A DNA stretch of 64,000 bases from Georgenia_A wangjunii. Lineage in GTDB: Bacteria > Actinomycetota > Actinomycetes > Actinomycetales > Actinomycetaceae. Below the pieces are notes generated by a model. That model saw only the letters and a list, made by a program, of their open reading frames with translations. It ran no database searches and was not told where the DNA came from. Both the position numbers and the translations under genes were made by a program. The DNA is taken from NCBI RefSeq assembly GCF_036421915.1, contig NZ_JAZGOM010000012.1; one strand, written 5' to 3'. Of the stretch, positions 41,275 to 49,786 are shown piece by piece (within the stretch, counting starts at the first letter, position 1; each line of letters begins with the position of its first letter).

Positions 41275-41757
41275 TCAGCGGGAGGGCGCGACGAGGTCGA
41301 GCATCGTCGTCGCCAGCAGACCCGCCCCGAGCGCGAGCACGACGACGAACGCCGAGAGCACGAGCGCCGCGCCGACGACCGCGATGCGCGAGAGCACGCT
41401 TCCGGACTCCCACCGGGCGAGCCGGCTGCTCGCCGAGCGCGCTCCGGCGGTCGCCCAGGCGCCCCCCGCGGTCGCCCACGCTCCCGGTGACCGCGAGGCT
41501 CCTGCCATCGAGTCCACCGCTCCACGAACCTCGGCGTCCGCCACCCGCGTGGCCTCCGCGTCGACGGCGGTCGTCGCGACGGTCCCCACCGCGGTGCCCT
41601 GCGTCGTCCACGGACTCGGTCCTCCGGGGGCGCCCTGGACCCGCGCACCGCTCGTCAGCGGCGCGCCCGTCCCCCGCACCGCCCTCATCGGCCTTGCGCT
41701 CTGCCTCCGGAGCGTCATCGTGCTGCTCGCCGCCGGTCGTACGCTCATCGCTGCCAT
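41275..41757 (-). CDS. Hypothetical single-pass membrane protein
   Basis: 160 residues that I do not recognise. About 110 residues of Ala/Gly/Thr-rich, basic sequence with a short WATAGGA direct repeat (near 94-106), then one membrane helix about 121-148 and a short tail ending in VAPSR. There is no signal peptide; topology is probably N-in tail-anchored. Start at ATG 41757 with TTGAGG just upstream; ATG 41748 is possible. It follows the DUF3048 lipoprotein gene in the same direction (113-bp gap) and converges with menB. Reality as a gene is likely but not certain given the low complexity. Confidence 0.5.
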   Translation of the reverse strand: MAAMSVRPAASSTMTLRRQSARPMRAVRGTGAPLTSGARVQGAPGGPSPWTTQGTAVGTVATTAVDAEATRVADAEVRGAVDSMAGASRSPGAWATAGGAWATAGARSASSRLARWESGSVLSRIAVVGAALVLSAFVVVLALGAGLLATTMLDLVAPSR

Positions 41758-41870
41758 GCCTCAAGGCTCGCGTGCACGCGCCGTTGCCACATCGGCCCCT
41801 CGGATGGTTCCCGGGGACCAGAGGTCGCACCTGGGGCGCACCCGGTGTCCACCCCAGGGAGGACACGCGG

Positions 41871-42938
41871 CTACCGGGAGACAGTGAGGTCCGAGCCGTG
41901 CACGGGCAGCAGCTCGACCCACGTGATGCCCGGCGCCAGCCGGACGTGGTCACCGGACTCGTCGGTGAGGACGAGCGGCTCGGCGGTGCCGCTCTTCGAC
42001 CACGTCGCCCGGATCGTCCTGCCGGCGCCAGCGACGAGCGCCTCACCCTCACCCGTCATGACGGTCTCCGGCACCGGGAAGCCGGCGGGGTCGAGCGCGC
42101 CGGTCTCCACGACCCGGACGCGGAGCACGACGACGTTGGCCGCGCCCAGCCGCTCGCCGTCAGTGGTGGTCGCGGGCACCCCCCGTTCGTCGCGGAGCCA
42201 CAGGCCGGCGGTGGGGTCCCAGGTCCACCCCGGGTTCGTCGCCGGGAACCGGAGGTCGACGGCGGTGGCCGCCGAGCCGAGGCGGGCGGCGCTCGCGTCG
42301 TCGGCGCTCGCGGCGAAGAGCAGCTGCGCGGGCGGGGGCTCGTCATGGCGCGCGTCCGCCTGCTCGAGGAAGTCCTCCGGCCGCCCGTAGAGGTTGTGGG
42401 GGCTGCGCCGTTCCTGGCTGCGGAAGAACCCGCCGTCGCCGTCGTCGTCGGAGACGAGCTGGATCCCCGCCTTGCGCACCTCGCTGAGGAACCGCGGCTG
42501 GCCGCCGGAGATGACGAGCACGCCGCCGAGCGCGCCCGTGATGCCCGCGTCCATGGGGCGCAGCGAGCGGATCGGGCCGACGACGTCCGGCAGCCGCGAG
42601 TGGAAGACGGCGTTGAACCGGGTCGCGCCGCCCTCGACGAGCTCCTCCCACACGACGTCCGCGTCCTCGAGGCCGGTCTGGGGGCGCGCCTGCGGGCTGT
42701 TCTCCACCTTGACCGAGACGGCGGCGCGCTCGTCCACGTCGCCGGGCACACCGGTGAGCGGCCACGCGCTGGGCTGCGGCGTCGGCGTGGCCTCGACCGT
42801 CGCCTGCTCCTCGGGGGAGGCCGGGGCACGATCGGCGAGGGCGGCCTGCTTCGCCGGCGCCGCGCAGCCCGCCAGCACCGCAGCGACCGCGACGAGCCCC
42901 GTCCAGGCAGCCGCCCGGGACCCCGTGCGACGAACCAT
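41871..42938 (-). CDS. DUF3048-domain lipoprotein
   Basis: 355 residues. Signal peptide with lipobox VLAGC, lipidated Cys25, then a short Thr/Pro-rich linker and the two-part DUF3048 domain: VSVKVENSPQARPQTGLEDADVVWEELVEGG at about 74-104 and GGATRFNAVFHS, DVVGPIRSLRP directly after. DUF3048 (YerB family) proteins are extracytoplasmic and of unknown function. GGGGAGGGGCG precedes the ATG. It is divergent from menE; a TAGCCT hexamer at 42994-42999 on the minus strand could be its -10, only 9 bp from that of menE. Confidence 0.88.
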   Translation of the reverse strand: MVRRTGSRAAAWTGLVAVAAVLAGCAAPAKQAALADRAPASPEEQATVEATPTPQPSAWPLTGVPGDVDERAAVSVKVENSPQARPQTGLEDADVVWEELVEGGATRFNAVFHSRLPDVVGPIRSLRPMDAGITGALGGVLVISGGQPRFLSEVRKAGIQLVSDDDGDGGFFRSQERRSPHNLYGRPEDFLEQADARHDEPPPAQLLFAASADDASAARLGSAATAVDLRFPATNPGWTWDPTAGLWLRDERGVPATTTDGERLGAANVVVLRVRVVETGALDPAGFPVPETVMTGEGEALVAGAGRTIRATWSKSGTAEPLVLTDESGDHVRLAPGITWVELLPVHGSDLTVSR

Positions 42939-43008
42939 GACGACGCCCCTCCCCCGCTCCCCCTCGCCCGCGCGGCACGGGCAGAGCGGGGCCAGGCTAC
43001 GACCGATC

Positions 43009-43014
43009 TACCCT
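43009..43014 (+). promoter_or_regulatory. -10 hexamer of leaderless menE promoter
   Basis: TACCCT, 6 nt before the menE GTG at 43021. Confidence 0.55.
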
Positions 43015-43020
43015 GACCGG

Positions 43021-44322
43021 GTGACGACCCACGCGCCCCGGCCCGGGCAATCTCCGTCGCTGCCCCGCGCCGCCCGGCCCGTCCCGGCAGGCACCCGGCC
43101 CGTGGACGTCCACGCCCTCCTGTCCGCGCTCGCCGGCGTCCTCGGCTCCCCCGGGGCCGCCCCCCTGGCGCCCTACGACCCCGCGTCACCCGCCCCTGTG
43201 CCGGTGCGCGCGGGCGCGCCGGCCCCGGCGGGGACCGCCGTCGTCGTGCGGACGTCCGGCTCGACGACGGGCAGCGGCCACCTCGTCGCCCTGAGCGGCG
43301 ACGCCCTGCGCGCCTCCGCCCTCGCCACGCACGAGCACCTCGCGGGTCCGGGGCAGTGGCTCGCCTGCCTGCCCAGCCAGCACATCGCCGGGCTCCAGGT
43401 GCTCGTCCGCTCGCTCGTCGCCGGCACGGAGCCGGTCGTGCTGGACACGACGACGGGCTTCACGCCCGAGGCACTCGCTGCGGCCGTGGCGACGATGCGC
43501 ACGGACGTCCCCACGTACGCCTCGCTCGTCCCGACCCAGCTGCGCCGTGTGCTCGACGCCGGGCCGGGCGCGGTCGAGCCGCTCCGTGGCCTCGCCGCAC
43601 TCCTCCTCGGCGGGGCGCGCACGCCGGACTCGCTGCTCGCGCGCGCCCGCGCGGCGGGCCTGCGGGTCAGGACGACGTACGGGATGACGGAGACGGCCGG
43701 CGGGTGCGTGTACGACGGCGTCCCCCTGCCGGGCGTGCGGGTCCGCACCGGTGCGGACGGGCGCGTCCTCCTCGCCGGGCCCATGCTCGCCACCGGCTAC
43801 CTCGACGACCCGGCCGCGCACGCGCGGACGTTCGTCACCGACGGCGGCGAGCGCTGGCTCCGCACGGCCGACGTCGGGATCCTCACGCCCGGCGCGGACG
43901 GGCGGGCGCGCCTCCTCGTCGAGGGCCGCCTCGACGACGTCATCATCACGGGCGGCCTCAACGTCAGCCCCGCCGCCGTCGAGCAGGCGCTGGGGGACGT
44001 GCCCGGCGTCGCGGAGTCCGTCGTCGTGGGGGTGCCGGACGAGCAGTGGTCGGCGCTCGTCGTCGCCGTCGTCACGACCGCGCCGTCGGGACCGGCCCCG
44101 CGCCTCGATGCCGTCCGGGACGCCGTCGGCGCCCGGCTCGGGCGCCACCACGCGCCCCGCGCGCTCGTCGTCCTCGACGCACTGCCGTCCCGCGGGCCCG
44201 GGAAGACCGACCGGCGCGCAGCGACGACGATCGCCGCCACCGCGCTCGCCGGCCACACCGGCCCTGGCGCCGACCTCACCGCGCCGCAGGCCCGGGTCGT
44301 GGCCGTCGAGCGGCTCGGCTGA
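43021..44322 (+). CDS. menE: o-Succinylbenzoate-CoA ligase
   Basis: 433 residues, adenylate-forming ligase making OSB-CoA. P-loop RTSGSTTGSGHLV (near residue 77), CLPSQHIAGLQVLVRSL, TTYGMTETAGG, the hinge GRLDDVIITGGLNVSPAAVE and the C-terminal catalytic Lys in SRGPGKTDRR. The P-loop departs from the usual TSGTTGxPK: there is no Lys and the loop is lengthened. The N-terminal domain is compact, as in other actinobacterial MenE. Leaderless start at GTG 43021. menA follows after 51 bp in the same direction. Confidence 0.92.
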   Translation: MTTHAPRPGQSPSLPRAARPVPAGTRPVDVHALLSALAGVLGSPGAAPLAPYDPASPAPVPVRAGAPAPAGTAVVVRTSGSTTGSGHLVALSGDALRASALATHEHLAGPGQWLACLPSQHIAGLQVLVRSLVAGTEPVVLDTTTGFTPEALAAAVATMRTDVPTYASLVPTQLRRVLDAGPGAVEPLRGLAALLLGGARTPDSLLARARAAGLRVRTTYGMTETAGGCVYDGVPLPGVRVRTGADGRVLLAGPMLATGYLDDPAAHARTFVTDGGERWLRTADVGILTPGADGRARLLVEGRLDDVIITGGLNVSPAAVEQALGDVPGVAESVVVGVPDEQWSALVVAVVTTAPSGPAPRLDAVRDAVGARLGRHHAPRALVVLDALPSRGPGKTDRRAATTIAATALAGHTGPGADLTAPQARVVAVERLG

Positions 44323-44373
44323 GGCCTGGCCCGCCGCCGATACCCTGGTCCCCCGCCCATCCTGAGGAGTTCC

Positions 44374-45243
44374 ATGGCCACGCTCGCCGACTGGGTCGAA
44401 GGCGCCCGCCTCCGGACGCTCCCCGCCGCCGTCGCGCCGGTCCTCGTGGGCACCGGGGCCGCGTACGCCCTCGACTCGGGCTCCGTGCCGCGCGCCCTGC
44501 TCGCGGCCGGCGTCGCGCTCGCGCTGCAGGTGGGCGTCAACTACGCCAACGACTACTCCGACGGCGTCCGCGGCACCGACGACGTGCGCACCGGCCCGCC
44601 GCGGCTCACGGGCTCGGGCGCCGCCCGGCCGGGTCAGGTCAAGGCTGCCGCGTTCGCGGGCTTCGGCGTCGCCGCCGTCCTCGGGCTCGTCCTGTGCGCG
44701 GTGGCCGGGACGTGGTGGGTCATCGCCGTCGGCGCCGTCGCGGTCCTGGCCGCGTGGCGCTACACCGGAGGCAAGAACCCCTACGGGTACCGCGGGCTCG
44801 GCGAGATCGCCGTCTTCGTCTTCTTCGGGCTCGTGGCCGTCCTGGGCACGACGTACACGCAGGCGCTCACCGTCTCGTGGGCCGCCCTGGCCGGGGCGAC
44901 CGGGATCGGCCTCCTCGCGTGCGCGCTGCTCATGGTCAACAACGTCCGTGACATCCCGACGGACACCGTCGCCGGCAAGCGGACCCTCGCCGTGCGGCTG
45001 GGCGACGCGCGGGCCCGCCGCACCTACGTCGCCATGGTCGTCCTGCCTCTCGTCCTCGCGCTCGCGCTCGCACCGCAGCACCCGTGGGCCCTGCTCGTGC
45101 TCGTCCTCGCGCCCTGGGCGTGGCACCTGTCGCGGACCGTGCTGGGCGGAGCCACCGGCCGTGGGCTCATCGTCGTCCTGCGCGACACCGGCCTGCTCGA
45201 GCTGGCCTCCGGCCTACTTCTCGGCGTCGCCCGCGTCCTCTGA
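44374..45243 (+). CDS. menA: 1,4-Dihydroxy-2-naphthoate polyprenyltransferase
   Basis: 289 residues, UbiA-type membrane prenyltransferase attaching the polyprenyl chain to DHNA. About eight or nine helices. The first Asp-rich motif NYANDYSDGVRGTDD is near residues 51-65, and the second is NNVRDIPTDTVAGKRTLAVRLG near 190-211. ATG 44374 follows GAGGAG by 5 nt. A TACCCT at 44341-44346 could serve as a separate -10 with a short leader. Its last 30 bp overlap the 3' end of the convergent DUF4229 gene. Confidence 0.95.
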   Translation: MATLADWVEGARLRTLPAAVAPVLVGTGAAYALDSGSVPRALLAAGVALALQVGVNYANDYSDGVRGTDDVRTGPPRLTGSGAARPGQVKAAAFAGFGVAAVLGLVLCAVAGTWWVIAVGAVAVLAAWRYTGGKNPYGYRGLGEIAVFVFFGLVAVLGTTYTQALTVSWAALAGATGIGLLACALLMVNNVRDIPTDTVAGKRTLAVRLGDARARRTYVAMVVLPLVLALALAPQHPWALLVLVLAPWAWHLSRTVLGGATGRGLIVVLRDTGLLELASGLLLGVARVL

Positions 45244-45657
45244 GCCCCCGCTTCGCCCGGAGGTGGGAGCGGGGCGAGCCTCGTGGCCCGCGCCGGACCG
45301 CGCCGGGTCTCCTGCCGCGGGCTGCACCGGCTCGACCGCCGGGCGCGACGGGCCGTCCGCTGAGGCCGACGGCTCGTCCGCAACGGGCTGCGCCAGCCCC
45401 TCGGCCGCCTCGTCCTCGGCCCGCGCGTCGTCCTCCATCGCCGCGGCGAACCGCGGCCGGCCCCGGCGCTGGGCCCGCTCGGCGAGGTAGACGGCGGCCG
45501 CCTGCCGCTGGCGCGGCAGGACGAGGTAGGACAGCAGCGCCGCGAGGAGGATGGCGACGGCGACGAGCAGGAGGCCGCGCATCCCGAGGAGGTAGAGGCC
45601 GGCAGCGGCGACGAGGAGGATCGCGGCGCGCAGGAGGGTGTAGACGACGAGGGGCAC
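45214..45657 (-). CDS. DUF4229 small membrane protein
   Basis: 147 residues. Two transmembrane helices (about 5-25 and 28-47), the motif YLVLPRQR after the second, then a cytosolic, charged, low-complexity tail of ~95 residues (EDDARAEDEAAEGL...). Function unknown; family members are regularly found beside menA and cytochrome c maturation genes in actinobacteria. Leaderless: TAGGCT lies 6 nt before GTG 45657. The stop lies inside the 3' end of menA (30-bp tail-to-tail overlap). Confidence 0.8.
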   Translation of the reverse strand: MPLVVYTLLRAAILLVAAAGLYLLGMRGLLLVAVAILLAALLSYLVLPRQRQAAAVYLAERAQRRGRPRFAAAMEDDARAEDEAAEGLAQPVADEPSASADGPSRPAVEPVQPAAGDPARSGAGHEARPAPTSGRSGGSEDAGDAEK

Positions 45658-45663
45658 CCAGCC

Positions 45664-45669
45664 AGCCTA
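45664..45669 (-). promoter_or_regulatory. -10 hexamer of leaderless DUF4229 promoter
   Basis: TAGGCT on the minus strand, 6 nt before GTG 45657. Confidence 0.5.
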
Positions 45670-45797
45670 CGACCGCTGCCCGAGGGCCTCGTCCCGTCGC
45701 CCTGTCCCTGCCCAGGGCGGTCCGTCGCGTCTGACCGGTGCCCGCCGCTCCCCTGGCGGTGCCTCCCCTGGCGGTGCTCCTTCAGGCCCCGAGAGAT

Positions 45798-45803
45798 TAG
45801 GCT
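45798..45803 (+). promoter_or_regulatory. -10 hexamer of leaderless PLDc_N-gene promoter
   Basis: TAGGCT, 7 nt before ATG 45811; the same hexamer as at the DUF4229 gene 130 bp to the left on the other strand. Confidence 0.5.
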
Positions 45804-45810
45804 GGCGTGG

Positions 45811-46263
45811 ATGCGATACCTCCCTCTCGTCGCCCTTCTGGTACTGACGATCTACGCCCTCGTGGACTGCGTGCGCTACGAGGACGAGAACCTGCCCAGC
45901 GGCATGCCGAAGGCGCTGTGGATCGTGCTCATCGTCATCTTCCCGGCGGCGGGGCCGATCGCCTGGCTCGTCGTCAGCCGGGCGAGCCGGGCGGGCGGAG
46001 CGACGCGCCCCGCCCGCCCGAGCGCGGGCCCCGCCCACCCGTCCGGGTTCAGCACACGCCCCAGCCGGCGCCCCGCCGGCCCCGTCGCGCCCGACGACGA
46101 CCCGGACTTCCTCGCCAACCTCGATCGCGCGCGCCGCGACCGTGAGCGCGAGGCACAGGGCCCCGCGGCCGCTCCCGAGGAGAAGCCGGGCCCGGGCGAG
46201 GCGCCGGACGAGCAGGAGCGCGACCGGGGCGACGGCACCACCCCCGCCGGAAGCGCCGGCTGA
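45811..46263 (+). CDS. PLDc_N (phospholipase D nuclease N-terminal) domain membrane protein
   Basis: 150 residues. Two helices (about 3-20 and 36-56) separated by DCVRYEDENLPSGMPKALW, the signature of the PLDc_N domain also found at the N-terminus of cardiolipin synthases. The rest is a basic then acidic low-complexity tail with LANLDRARRDRER. There is no catalytic HKD motif, so it is not itself a phospholipase; function unknown. Leaderless start. It converges with ccsB. Confidence 0.85.
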   Translation: MRYLPLVALLVLTIYALVDCVRYEDENLPSGMPKALWIVLIVIFPAAGPIAWLVVSRASRAGGATRPARPSAGPAHPSGFSTRPSRRPAGPVAPDDDPDFLANLDRARRDREREAQGPAAAPEEKPGPGEAPDEQERDRGDGTTPAGSAG

Positions 46264-46368
46264 GCCGACCGCCGGTCGCCCGGGGGTGCCGTCTCCTCCC
46301 CCGCCCCTGGCGACGCGCGCGCGGCTCGCTCCTCGCCGGTCACCGGCCCTGACGAGCGCCGCTTCGGC

Positions 46369-47352
46369 CTACAGCCCGGAGTAGCTGTGCTCGCTGACGA
46401 ACAGCGTGTTGACGACGAAGTAGTTGACGAGGATGAGCGCGAAGCCGGTGAGGCAGAAGTAGGCGGCCTTGCGCCCGTCCCACCCGCGCGTGGCGCGCGC
46501 GTGGAGGTAGCCGGCGTAGACGACCCAGATGACGAACGTCCACACCTCCTTGGGGTCCCAGCCCCACGCGCGGCCCCAGGCGTGCTCGGCCCAGATGGCA
46601 CCGGCGACGAGCGTGAACGTCCACAGGAGGAAGCCGACGGCGTTGAGCCGGTAGGCGAGGCGCTCGAGCTCGGCGGAAGCGGGGAGGGCGTCGGCCAGGC
46701 GGCCCCAGAAGCGCCGGCCGTCCGCCGACGTGGCCGCACCGCCGGGCGCAGCCACCGCCTCCGTGCGCCCGCCGACGCCGACGGGCGTGAGCGCCTCCTC
46801 GGTCCGGGGGGCCGAGACCTCCGCGCGCGCCGCGAGCTCGCTGCGCTCCTTGCCGAGCTGGACGGCGGAGAGCGCCGCCGCCACGGCCAGGACGCCGGTG
46901 GCGATCGTCGCGACGGAGACGTGGATGACGAGCCAGTAGCTGTCGAGCGCGGGCTGCACGCCGTCGGCGGCGAGGTAGAACACCGACACGGCGAGGCCGA
47001 GGGAGAGCAGGACCGGGGTGACGATGAACGCCCCGAGGAAGCGCAGGTCCCGCTTGACCTGGAGGCCGAGGAAGATCGCGACGGCGACGAACGAGAAGAC
47101 GATGGAGAACTCGTACATGTTCGCCCACGGCACCCGCCCGGCGGCCACACCGCGCAGGACGATGCCGACGAGGTGGACGACGGCGCCGAGCGTCGTCGTC
47201 GCCATGGCGATGCCCACCGCGCGGCGCGGGCGCCCCTGGTCCCCGCCGTCGCGCAGGCCCGACAGGTCGATCCCGAAGGCGACCATGGCGATGGCGTAGC
47301 AGGCCATCGCGCCGTAGATCGCCAGGGTGCTCAGCTGGCCGAGGTCGTTCAC
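46369..47352 (-). CDS. ccsB: c-type cytochrome biogenesis protein CcsB (ResC)
   Basis: 327 residues, integral membrane haem handler of cytochrome c maturation System II. The tryptophan-rich WWD-type loop reads WAEHAWGRAWGWDPKEVW near residue 255, flanked by haem-ligand histidines (HVSVATIATG and HARATRGW). About eight helices and a cytosolic loop of ~60 residues around 170-230 that is longer than usual. The GTG start overlaps the resB stop (GTGA). Confidence 0.95.
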   Translation of the reverse strand: MNDLGQLSTLAIYGAMACYAIAMVAFGIDLSGLRDGGDQGRPRRAVGIAMATTTLGAVVHLVGIVLRGVAAGRVPWANMYEFSIVFSFVAVAIFLGLQVKRDLRFLGAFIVTPVLLSLGLAVSVFYLAADGVQPALDSYWLVIHVSVATIATGVLAVAAALSAVQLGKERSELAARAEVSAPRTEEALTPVGVGGRTEAVAAPGGAATSADGRRFWGRLADALPASAELERLAYRLNAVGFLLWTFTLVAGAIWAEHAWGRAWGWDPKEVWTFVIWVVYAGYLHARATRGWDGRKAAYFCLTGFALILVNYFVVNTLFVSEHSYSGL

Positions 47353-48995
47353 GGTTCCTCCTGGGTGAGGCCCCCACGGGCCGGTCGGGACTCGCTCCGT
47401 GAGGGAGCGTCAGCATCGGGTTCGGCGTCGGGGACCGCGTCGAGGACGCGCTCCAGGTCCGCCTGCAGCCCCGGGTCCTCCCCGCGCGCGAGCGCGGCTG
47501 CGGCGACCACTGTACGTCCGTCGGCACCGGCCCCCACACGGACCCACAGGCGGCGGCGGGGCACGAAGAGCGACGCCGCGAGACCGGTCATGGCGAGCAG
47601 AGAGAAGACGAGGAGCATGCCCACGGACGGGTCGTAGCGCAGGTCGAGAGCGGCGAAACGCGGCAGCTCGCTGAAGGTGAGGGTGCCGAGGCCGTCGGGG
47701 AGGTCGACGCTCTGGCCCGGCTCGAGGAGGAGCGTGACCGGCGTGCCGTCGTCCTCCGCCGCCTGGGTCATCGCATCGGTGTCGAGCTCGTAGGCGTTCT
47801 GCGGCACACCCGCGTCGAGCCCGAGGTCGCCGGTGTACATCGTCAGGACGACGAGCGGGGACTGCGGCTGGGGGTGGACCGATCGGATCCCGAGGACCGG
47901 GTCGACGACCGCCGTCGGCAGGAGGTAGCCGGTGAAGCCGAGCTGGTCGAGCCCCGGGGAGACGTCCGGCACCTTGACGACACCCCGCGAGGTGTAGACG
48001 CCGTCCTCAGGCAGGAAGGGGACCGGCTGCGAGAACGCGAGCTCCCCCTCGGCGTCGTGGACCGTGAGGACGGGCGCGAACCCGTTCCCGGAGAGGTAGA
48101 TGTTCGCGCCGGCCGCCCGGAGCGGGTGGTTGACCTTGATCTCGTCGGAGTACTGCGCGCCGCCCGGCTCGGTGACGGTGACGTGCGCGGCGAAGTCGCG
48201 GGCCTGCGCATCCGGGGTGAACTCGGACGTGAACTCGTCGAGGGTGAAGGAGAACGGCTCGAGGTTCCCCTCCGCGAAGAACGTCCCCGGGGTGAAGGAG
48301 TCGTAGTCGACGACGGCGTTGGCGAACCCACGTCCCTCGACGACGATCGCCTGGCCGCGGTAGCTGAGCGTCTGCCCGGCCCCCATGGCGATGAGGACCC
48401 CGACGAGCGAGAGGTGGAAGAGGATGTTGCCCGTCTCCCGCAGGTACCCGCGCTCGGCGGAGATCCCGTCGTCCGTGACGACCGTGCGGTAGCGGCCCTT
48501 GAGGGCGCGCAGGACGGCGTCCCTCGCGGCGTCGGGGGTCGTGCCGGACGTGCGCTCCCCGCGCGTGGCGAAGCGGGCGAAGTTGCGCGGTACCCGCGGG
48601 GGCGCCGCCCGGAGCGCGCGGACGTGCGCGGCGAGCCGGGGAAGGATGCACCCGATGAGCGAGATGAAGAGCAGGAGGTAGACCGCGGCGAACCACGGCG
48701 CGGCGTAGACGTCGAAGAAGCCGAGCCGCTCGAGCCACTCCCCGGCGGTCGGGTGGTCGGCGACGTAGCGCGTGACGGCCGCCGGGTCCTGCGGGACCTG
48801 CGGGAAGAACGAGCCGGGCAGGGCGGCGATCGCGAGGAGCATGAGGAGCAGGAGCGCCACGCGCATGCTCGTCAGCTGGCGCCACGTCCACCGCAGCCAG
48901 CCGCGGACGCCGAGGCCGACGGGCTGGGCGGCCGGGGCGGGGGCGGACCCGGGGGCGTCGAGGCCCGTGCGCAGGCCCTCGGGGCGGTAGGCCAT
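47349..48995 (-). CDS. resB: Cytochrome c biogenesis protein ResB
   Basis: 548 residues. ResB family partner of CcsB. Three N-terminal helices (about 42-58, 100-120 and 200-215) with SMRVALLLLMLLAIAALPGSFFPQ, a large extracytoplasmic domain (~225-460) and a last helix (~475-492) followed by a cytosolic tail. GETGNILFHLSLVGVL-type motif present (YLRETGNILFHLSL) with the conserved His. ATG 48995 shares one base with the ccdA stop. Confidence 0.94.
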   Translation of the reverse strand: MAYRPEGLRTGLDAPGSAPAPAAQPVGLGVRGWLRWTWRQLTSMRVALLLLMLLAIAALPGSFFPQVPQDPAAVTRYVADHPTAGEWLERLGFFDVYAAPWFAAVYLLLFISLIGCILPRLAAHVRALRAAPPRVPRNFARFATRGERTSGTTPDAARDAVLRALKGRYRTVVTDDGISAERGYLRETGNILFHLSLVGVLIAMGAGQTLSYRGQAIVVEGRGFANAVVDYDSFTPGTFFAEGNLEPFSFTLDEFTSEFTPDAQARDFAAHVTVTEPGGAQYSDEIKVNHPLRAAGANIYLSGNGFAPVLTVHDAEGELAFSQPVPFLPEDGVYTSRGVVKVPDVSPGLDQLGFTGYLLPTAVVDPVLGIRSVHPQPQSPLVVLTMYTGDLGLDAGVPQNAYELDTDAMTQAAEDDGTPVTLLLEPGQSVDLPDGLGTLTFSELPRFAALDLRYDPSVGMLLVFSLLAMTGLAASLFVPRRRLWVRVGAGADGRTVVAAAALARGEDPGLQADLERVLDAVPDAEPDADAPSRSESRPARGGLTQEEP

Positions 48996-49786
48996 CAGAC
49001 GACCGTCACGAAGCCGGCGACGAGCCCCTGCACCCAGCCCGCGAACACGCCCCACACACCCGTGACGAGCGCGAGCCCGAGCAGGACGAGCATGGCGCCG
49101 CCGACGCGCATGATCGCCACGCGGTGCCGGCGCAGGAAGCCGACCGTGCGCGTCGAGCGCGCGTAGGCGAGCGCGATGAGGACGAACGGCAGCCCGAGCC
49201 CGAGGCAGTAGGCCAGGGCGAGGATGCCTCCGCGCACGGGGTCACCGCCGTCGAGCGAGAGGAGGAGGACGGCGGAGAGGGTGGGGCCGATGCACGGGGC
49301 CCAGCCGAGCCCGAACACGACGCCGAGCACCGGGGCTCCCCACAGCCCTGCCCGCGGGCTCAGCCGCAGCCGCCGCTCTCGCTGGAGGAACGGGACGGCA
49401 CCCATGAACGCGAGCCCCATGAGGATGACGACGACGCCGAGCACGCGCGTGATCGTGTCCACCCAGGGGGCCAGCGCCACCCCGAGCCAGCCGAAGACGA
49501 CGCCGAGGAGGACGAACACCGCGGAGAAACCGGCGACGAAGAGGAGGACGCCCCACAGCAGCCGGCGGCTCGCACCGGACGCCGCCTCCGCTCCCCCGCG
49601 CGCCCCCTTGGCGCCCAGGTCCCCGCTCATGCCGCCGAGGTACCCGACGTAGCCGGGCACGAGGGGCAGGACGCACGGGGAGGCGAAGGAGACGGCGCCG
49701 GCGACGAGGGCGACGGGCAGCGCGGCGAGGAGCGGGCCCGACAGGACGGTGGCGCGGAAGGTCTCGGCGAGGGCGTCGAAGGACAC
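48995..49786 (-). CDS. ccdA: Thiol-disulfide interchange membrane protein CcdA
   Basis: 263 residues, six helices in two repeats. Passes reducing equivalents from cytosolic thioredoxin across the membrane to keep apocytochrome cysteines reduced. Active cysteines in SFASPCVLPLVPGY (Cys38) and GLGWAPCIGPTLS. The GTG start directly follows the TGA of the TlpA-like gene with no gap. Confidence 0.95.
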   Translation of the reverse strand: MSFDALAETFRATVLSGPLLAALPVALVAGAVSFASPCVLPLVPGYVGYLGGMSGDLGAKGARGGAEAASGASRRLLWGVLLFVAGFSAVFVLLGVVFGWLGVALAPWVDTITRVLGVVVILMGLAFMGAVPFLQRERRLRLSPRAGLWGAPVLGVVFGLGWAPCIGPTLSAVLLLSLDGGDPVRGGILALAYCLGLGLPFVLIALAYARSTRTVGFLRRHRVAIMRVGGAMLVLLGLALVTGVWGVFAGWVQGLVAGFVTVV

